From a virus: a DNA stretch of 25,715 nucleotides. Positions 21,403-25,715 of this stretch are shown here, piece after piece. Every line of letters begins with the position of its first letter. The stretch's first letter is position 1. Location: IMG/VR virus record IMGVR_UViG_3300037346_000583, positions 1 to 25,715 of that record; one strand, given 5' to 3'. The position numbers and the translations under genes are program-made. The notes under the pieces were generated by a model, which was not told the origin of the DNA, did no database searches, and worked only from the letters and a program-made list of their open reading frames with translations.

Positions 21403-23565
21403 TTAAATTTCAACTTTAAGATCACCTTTCTTAATAATCTTTTCTTTTTCAGTAGCAAGGTCTATGATAGTTAATAAATCATTATCACCCATTGATGTAT
21501 ACTCTTCAGCATTTACCATAACAGTTTGACCTTTTTTTAATCCGGCACTAGCCTTAACTACATTAGCTTCAACATAACCATCATTTAAATATTGATCTTT
21601 AGTTTTTTTTTCAACTATTGTATAAGTTTCTTGAAGTTGTTTTTCAAACTTACTTATCTCACTATTAAGTAATTCTAATGATTCTGTTAATTCCTCAGAT
21701 GTACCAATTCTAGCAATTGCTTCACTAACCTTAACTTTATTTTCTTCTAAAAATGAGATTCTTTCAGATAATTCAGTTCTTTTTTTAGTTAACTTAGCTG
21801 CTTCGTTGCCTTCGTCAATTAATCTTTCAGATAATATTGAGGTAACATCATAATTAATAAATTCTTTAATAGTTTTAATCGCTTCAGTTGCAGATGGAAT
21901 AAACTTCATTTCATTTAATTGCATACTAGCATTAACCTTATTAATCCAAACTCCTTCACCAACGGCAATTACCGTTAAATATAGAGATGAATATTCATTT
22001 GATGTAATAGCTGTAAAATTATCCATTTCATAAAGTAATTCTACACTTTCAAAGAATCTTGCAACAGTATCTGCGCTGTTAGTATTCTTATAACCAAAGA
22101 AGTTAGTTGCGAGTAAAGATTCTTTAATTTGGTTAGGATTCAAATCAGTAAGATTGGTTTTACCTAAGGTTAATGTACCTTCAGTTAAATTATATTCTAA
22201 AGATTTATCATTTTGACCAAAAATAACTAAACTGTTATTGATGTGTCTAAATAATTGTAAACCTTCCAATACACTAAAAAATCTACTATCATTGATAACT
22301 GATTCTGATATTTGACCATCTTTCAATGAATATGTTTTTCCATTTAAGAAAAAGTTTAATCCGTTTTCGTTTTCAATAATTGGAGAAAGAACAGAACTTA
22401 CAGTACCTGCTTTATTTGAAAATGCTTTCTTATCCGCAATTGCCATTTCATTCAAAATAGCTTTAACATCAGGTGACCATGGGTACTTTGTAGCAATTTT
22501 TGTAAAACTGCCCTTAACATCAGCTGATTCCTTTAATGTATTATTTAGATCGTTGATTAAAGATTCTGTTAGTTGTCCTTTAACTAATTCGTTTCTCTCT
22601 ATTGCTTCACTTATTCTAAATGACCATTTAGTGTTATTGTACATATCATCAATATATGATCTTAATTCACTAACTGGTGCTAACCAATCATATTGAGTTA
22701 GATTTCTATGTAAAGTTTTAGCAATCTTAAATTTAAGATTAGGATTAACTAAGTCTTCATTAATAGTTGTATCTTCTGATGCTTTTTGATAATTAATAAA
22801 ATTAGAAATTTCATTAATTTTTGCAGGAGTTAATTCAATTATTCTATATGTTGCTGCAGCTTCAGCTTTTCTACTACCGCTTAATTCATTTAATAATCTT
22901 TTAGATTTTTCAATTAGCAATCCTTCACTACTGCTAGTTTCAACAATTACACCTATATGCTTACCAACAAAAACTGAGATAGCTGAAGCGTTTCCTTTAT
23001 TTTCTCCTAGCTTTACAAGGGCAAATTTATCATTCTGATAATCAATTGTATGTAATATTGCAGTATTTTCTGATAAAGCAGCTTTAGCATCGGCATTATT
23101 TGCAATATATTCTACATATGAGCTATGAGGAAACATACTTAGCGCATTTTCTAAAATATTAAAGGCGGTACTAGCAGAGTATGATATTCTAGAATTATCT
23201 TTTTTCATAGTGTTAAGTACATCAACGCTCTTCATGACATTTTCATACAAGTGTGTAAGTGTAAAATTCATTTTATTATGATTTTTTTGTTTATTATTTT
23301 CGTTATACGTTGTTATGGCTGCTTTGTGCGCAGCTATACCAGCTAAAGCCAGTTGTTGAGGTATTCCCATACCTACCAAAATAGCCAAAACCTGACTATC
23401 GGTTTTTCCGCTATTGTAAAACTGAGCAGTTAAATCCAATAACTGTTTGGGTGGTGCATTTAGGTAAGGTGCATTGGTATCAACCCCAAATTGAGGATCA
23501 ATTCTACCATCAGAGTAAACTTGAGTTTGACCCTCGTTTACTAGTTCCTTAATTTCATTATTCAT
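21403..23565 (-). CDS. Large probable head/virion protein of unknown function
   Basis: I do not recognise this 720-residue protein. The first 12 residues contain LVNE|G, a possible prohead-protease site. About 50-85 is an Ala/Gly/Leu-rich helix (VLAILVGMGIPQQLALAGIAAHKAAI), followed by a long alpha-helical body with frequent (I/L)xE sequences. A charged coiled-coil lies at about 585-655 (AAKLTKKRTELSERISFLEE onward), and the end is a small beta-rich module (GLKKGQTVMVNAEEYTSM) that resembles a KOW/SH3-like barrel. It has a late promoter 20 bases upstream and a strong terminator downstream, so it is a single-gene late transcript. An internal head protein is the best guess. Confidence 0.55.
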   Translation of the reverse strand: MNNEIKELVNEGQTQVYSDGRIDPQFGVDTNAPYLNAPPKQLLDLTAQFYNSGKTDSQVLAILVGMGIPQQLALAGIAAHKAAITTYNENNKQKNHNKMNFTLTHLYENVMKSVDVLNTMKKDNSRISYSASTAFNILENALSMFPHSSYVEYIANNADAKAALSENTAILHTIDYQNDKFALVKLGENKGNASAISVFVGKHIGVIVETSSSEGLLIEKSKRLLNELSGSRKAEAAATYRIIELTPAKINEISNFINYQKASEDTTINEDLVNPNLKFKIAKTLHRNLTQYDWLAPVSELRSYIDDMYNNTKWSFRISEAIERNELVKGQLTESLINDLNNTLKESADVKGSFTKIATKYPWSPDVKAILNEMAIADKKAFSNKAGTVSSVLSPIIENENGLNFFLNGKTYSLKDGQISESVINDSRFFSVLEGLQLFRHINNSLVIFGQNDKSLEYNLTEGTLTLGKTNLTDLNPNQIKESLLATNFFGYKNTNSADTVARFFESVELLYEMDNFTAITSNEYSSLYLTVIAVGEGVWINKVNASMQLNEMKFIPSATEAIKTIKEFINYDVTSILSERLIDEGNEAAKLTKKRTELSERISFLEENKVKVSEAIARIGTSEELTESLELLNSEISKFEKQLQETYTIVEKKTKDQYLNDGYVEANVVKASAGLKKGQTVMVNAEEYTSMGDNDLLTIIDLATEKEKIIKKGDLKVEI

Positions 23566-23585
23566 ATTGAAATACTTTTATTTGT

Positions 23586-23596
23586 TTTATATATTC
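23586..23596 (-). promoter_or_regulatory. T4-type late promoter motif before 720-residue gene
   Basis: The minus strand reads GAATATATAAA, identical to 1244-1254 and 7150-7160, 20 bases from the ATG at 23565. Confidence 0.6.
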
Positions 23597-23612
23597 TAAG
23601 ATTGTAAAGTTA

Positions 23613-24566
23613 TTATACCTCTTCGTCGTTTGCATTTCGATATGTTTTACTTTCACCTGTTTCTGGAATAATAGGTGCAGAGTCTAACTCAGTATCAAGA
23701 AAGATATCACCAGTTCTTATAGAATCAGGATTAATATAACCAGTATTGGATATATTAGACATTGGTGATACTACTGGTGACTTTCTAATGTCATCAACAT
23801 CATATTCAAATTTTTGAAATATACCACCAGATTGAATACCTAGTTCACCTACACTATTACTTCTAATCATTGCAACACCATTATTGATACTTGATTTTCT
23901 CACCAAGTTATCTATTTCAGTTAATAAGACCCCATTTTCAAACACAGGAATAAATGATCGTACTTCGATATCAAACGTAACATTAAATTCCTTTTTATCG
24001 TTTAGTGCAAACTCAAATAACCTGTCCTGGTTATAGTCTTCTGGAACTGCCATAGATGCCTGTACTCTAAACATACCTAAATCTACACTATATGTAGATG
24101 TTTTATATAATTTGCTAAGAATAGATTCTGTAACCTTTAACATTTCAAGATTATTAGAACAAACAACAGTTACGCCAAATGTCATATTTAGTGGTAAGAA
24201 ATTTGTATCTACTGAAAATGTTCGTAATTCTCCATTAGTTTCCCTAACAAATTCACCTCTAATAAACTTATTGGTTTGACTACCTGCATCGATTGAAAGA
24301 GATGATAACTGAAGTACTCCTCTAGGAACCACTTCGTAATCACCGATTGCCTTTCCTTCAGCAACGGAATCATACATAAAATTATCCATTAAGAATCTTT
24401 CATTTCCAGTCACAGAATAGTAAAAAGGAACATCGATTTTTTGTAGAGTGTCTTCGTCTATTCTATTATAATAAAAAACTCTATTTCTTAATTCTGCTAA
24501 TGTTGCAACGATTACATATCTTAAGATAGTATCGTCTTTATTAAACTCTTGATTATATGCTGACAT
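23613..24566 (-). CDS. Conserved phage structural protein (function unassigned)
   Basis: This 317-residue beta-rich protein contains PFYYSVTGNERFLMDNF, then GDYEVVPRGVLQLSSL, and a central strand block (FLPLNMTFGVTVVC, TYSVDLGMFRVQASM). The pattern resembles T4-like virion proteins seen in cyanophage and Bacteroidetes phage genomes, but I cannot assign a T4 gene number. The C-terminal 80 residues are low-complexity Ser/Asn/Asp-rich. It begins 33 bases after gp46 ends; the minus strand there reads GAATAAATATATGG, a weak late-promoter variant. A tail, neck or baseplate role is inferred only from composition and context. Confidence 0.55.
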   Translation of the reverse strand: MSAYNQEFNKDDTILRYVIVATLAELRNRVFYYNRIDEDTLQKIDVPFYYSVTGNERFLMDNFMYDSVAEGKAIGDYEVVPRGVLQLSSLSIDAGSQTNKFIRGEFVRETNGELRTFSVDTNFLPLNMTFGVTVVCSNNLEMLKVTESILSKLYKTSTYSVDLGMFRVQASMAVPEDYNQDRLFEFALNDKKEFNVTFDIEVRSFIPVFENGVLLTEIDNLVRKSSINNGVAMIRSNSVGELGIQSGGIFQKFEYDVDDIRKSPVVSPMSNISNTGYINPDSIRTGDIFLDTELDSAPIIPETGESKTYRNANDEEV

Positions 24567-24599
24567 TTATAAATTTTATTTTGCTACCATATATTTATT

Positions 24600-25715
24600 C
24601 TATCCGATACTTTCAATAGTAAACTCTGAAAATCCACCATCATTAGTAATTTCTACTTTTTTATCAAAATATTCTGAAGGTAATACTGTATGATTGATTA
24701 CAAATGTATTTAAACCAATATCATGAACGGTTTCATGTAATATTTTAATGATGTGGTGTACACCTGATGCGTCTATAGAAGAAAAGATTTCATCTAAAAA
24801 TAATATATTTAAACTAGAAAATCTAATTTTTATCATCTTAATTAAAGCCATAATAATAACAAAATCAATTTTCTTCCTTTCACCAGTGCTTAATGTCTTT
24901 GGACTAACTTCTTGACCTAAGTGATGTATACTACAATTAAATTTATCATCAAACTTAACACCAAAAGGAATTCCCATCTCCTTTGCCATTAGGAGTACAT
25001 TATTATTAAAAGTTGGTAAAATTGATCTTACTGCTAAATTCTTTATCCCATCATCACCCATTAGAGTTTCAAGAATTGATAGATAATAATCTTCGCCTTC
25101 GCTCTTAAGTCTCCCACTGCCTTTGTCTTCTCTCCTCTTGTTAAATTCAGATATTAATTCTTTAAAATGAAAAGATGACTCATCATCATGTTCTGATAGT
25201 TTAATTAGTTCGTTTTTGAGTGTTGACATTTGAGATTCAAGTTGACCTACTTTAACATAGATCTGTTTACCTTGTTCTCTCAATCCAGCTAATTTAGTAT
25301 CAATATCAGAAACTTCATTTTTTATTTGAGTGTAGCTTTCGCTAAGTGTTTCTAATGTTTCTTCTTTTTCTTTTTTAATATGTTGATGAAACTCAGAGTC
25401 TAAGGGAGAATTACAGGTTGGACATGTATTATTATTATAAAGTTCTAATCCACGCTTTACTGTATTAATTTGTGCTAATAGCTCGGATTCCTTTTTAGAT
25501 TTAGTTCGATATGTTTTATCGTTATCATCAATCCTTGTCTTAGTAGAATCGTTAGCATCTTTTAATTTTTGCCTAGCCTCATTTAATTTAACAAGCTTGT
25601 TTTTTAGTTCAGTAATTTGCGTAGCGCCTTTTCTTTTTGACGCAGCTTCGTACTGGGTTATTTTTGTTAACACTGATTGAATAGATTCATCCAATGTACG
25701 GATCTCATCATCCAA
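24600..25715 (-). CDS. 46: Recombination endonuclease subunit, gp46/Rad50-like (5' end outside window)
   Basis: This is the C-terminal 371 codons of an SbcC/Rad50-type ATPase, partner of the gp47 nuclease in recombination-dependent replication and host DNA degradation. Visible parts are two coiled-coil arms flanking a zinc hook (CPTC, Cys98 and Cys101 of this fragment), the ABC signature LSTGE (275-279), Walker B NILFLDE (303-309), a D-loop SSIDASG, and an H-loop in TFVINHTV. The N-terminal lobe with Walker A is beyond the right edge; the first codon shown is TTG and is not a real start. T4 gp46 has 560 residues. Confidence 0.9.
   Translation of the reverse strand: MDDEIRTLDESIQSVLTKITQYEAASKRKGATQITELKNKLVKLNEARQKLKDANDSTKTRIDDNDKTYRTKSKKESELLAQINTVKRGLELYNNNTCPTCNSPLDSEFHQHIKKEKEETLETLSESYTQIKNEVSDIDTKLAGLREQGKQIYVKVGQLESQMSTLKNELIKLSEHDDESSFHFKELISEFNKRREDKGSGRLKSEGEDYYLSILETLMGDDGIKNLAVRSILPTFNNNVLLMAKEMGIPFGVKFDDKFNCSIHHLGQEVSPKTLSTGERKKIDFVIIMALIKMIKIRFSSLNILFLDEIFSSIDASGVHHIIKILHETVHDIGLNTFVINHTVLPSEYFDKKVEITNDGGFSEFTIESIG

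Noticed and set aside
1-25715. tRNA genes, CRISPR arrays, insertion sequences or attachment sites
   Set aside because: I found no cloverleaf-like, spaced-repeat, transposase or att-like patterns when reading both strands.

Overview
The window is a piece of a T4-like (Straboviridae/cyanomyovirus-type) tailed-phage genome. It is strongly AT-rich. Every confidently placed gene lies on the minus strand except one (11372-12172), so transcription runs from high to low coordinates. Recognisable T4-type proteins, in transcription order, are: gp46 recombination nuclease subunit (cut by the right edge), gp55 late sigma factor, gp4 head-completion nuclease, gp20 portal, gp21 prohead protease fused to a gp22-like scaffold, gp23 major capsid protein, gp44 clamp loader, RNase H, gp62 clamp-loader small subunit, gp16 and gp17 terminase, a GroES-like co-chaperonin (gp31 role) and gp18 tail sheath (cut by the left edge). 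Leaders upstream of start codons are A-rich and lack a clear Shine-Dalgarno sequence. That fits a phage of Bacteroidetes/Flavobacteria, but this host assignment is inference.

Layout. 24600-20487 holds gp46, two unrecognised probable virion proteins, gp55, gp4 and a rho-independent terminator. 20484-12158 is the head module: a conserved T4-like virion protein, portal, protease-scaffold fusion, a decayed small core gene, major capsid, two proteins with capsid-targeting-like N-termini, and a zinc-ribbon protein. 12172-11372 is the lone plus-strand gene, an MptE/DUF115-like protein. 11296-7162 is the replication module: gp44, a 60-residue ORF, RNase H, gp62 and an unknown. 7134-1 holds a duplicated membrane protein, a LamG-like structural protein, terminase small subunit, GroES, terminase large subunit and tail sheath.

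The most notable feature is that two essential ATPases, terminase large subunit and clamp loader gp44, are each encoded by two separate reading frames. Each is interrupted at exactly the same place, between Lys and Thr of the Walker A P-loop (GK|T), by an intein broken at an atypical site near its N-terminus. The N-terminal halves carry only the first splicing block (29 residues in gp44). The C-terminal halves (about 116-123 residues) carry the rest and end in His-Asn before a Thr. Removing the intein parts gives proteins of 320 and 605 residues, essentially the lengths of T4 gp44 and gp17. Between the halves at both loci lies the same C-terminal piece of a Vsr/EDxHD-like homing endonuclease whose catalytic part is gone. 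This looks like a pair of related trans-splicing inteins that have lost their homing enzyme.

A recurring minus-strand motif, (G/T)AATATATAAA, sits upstream of many virion genes and resembles the T4 late promoter TATAAATA; the window also encodes the gp55 sigma factor expected to read it. Protease-site-like (I/L)xE motifs at the N-termini of the capsid protein and neighbouring core proteins tie the head module to the gp21-like protease.
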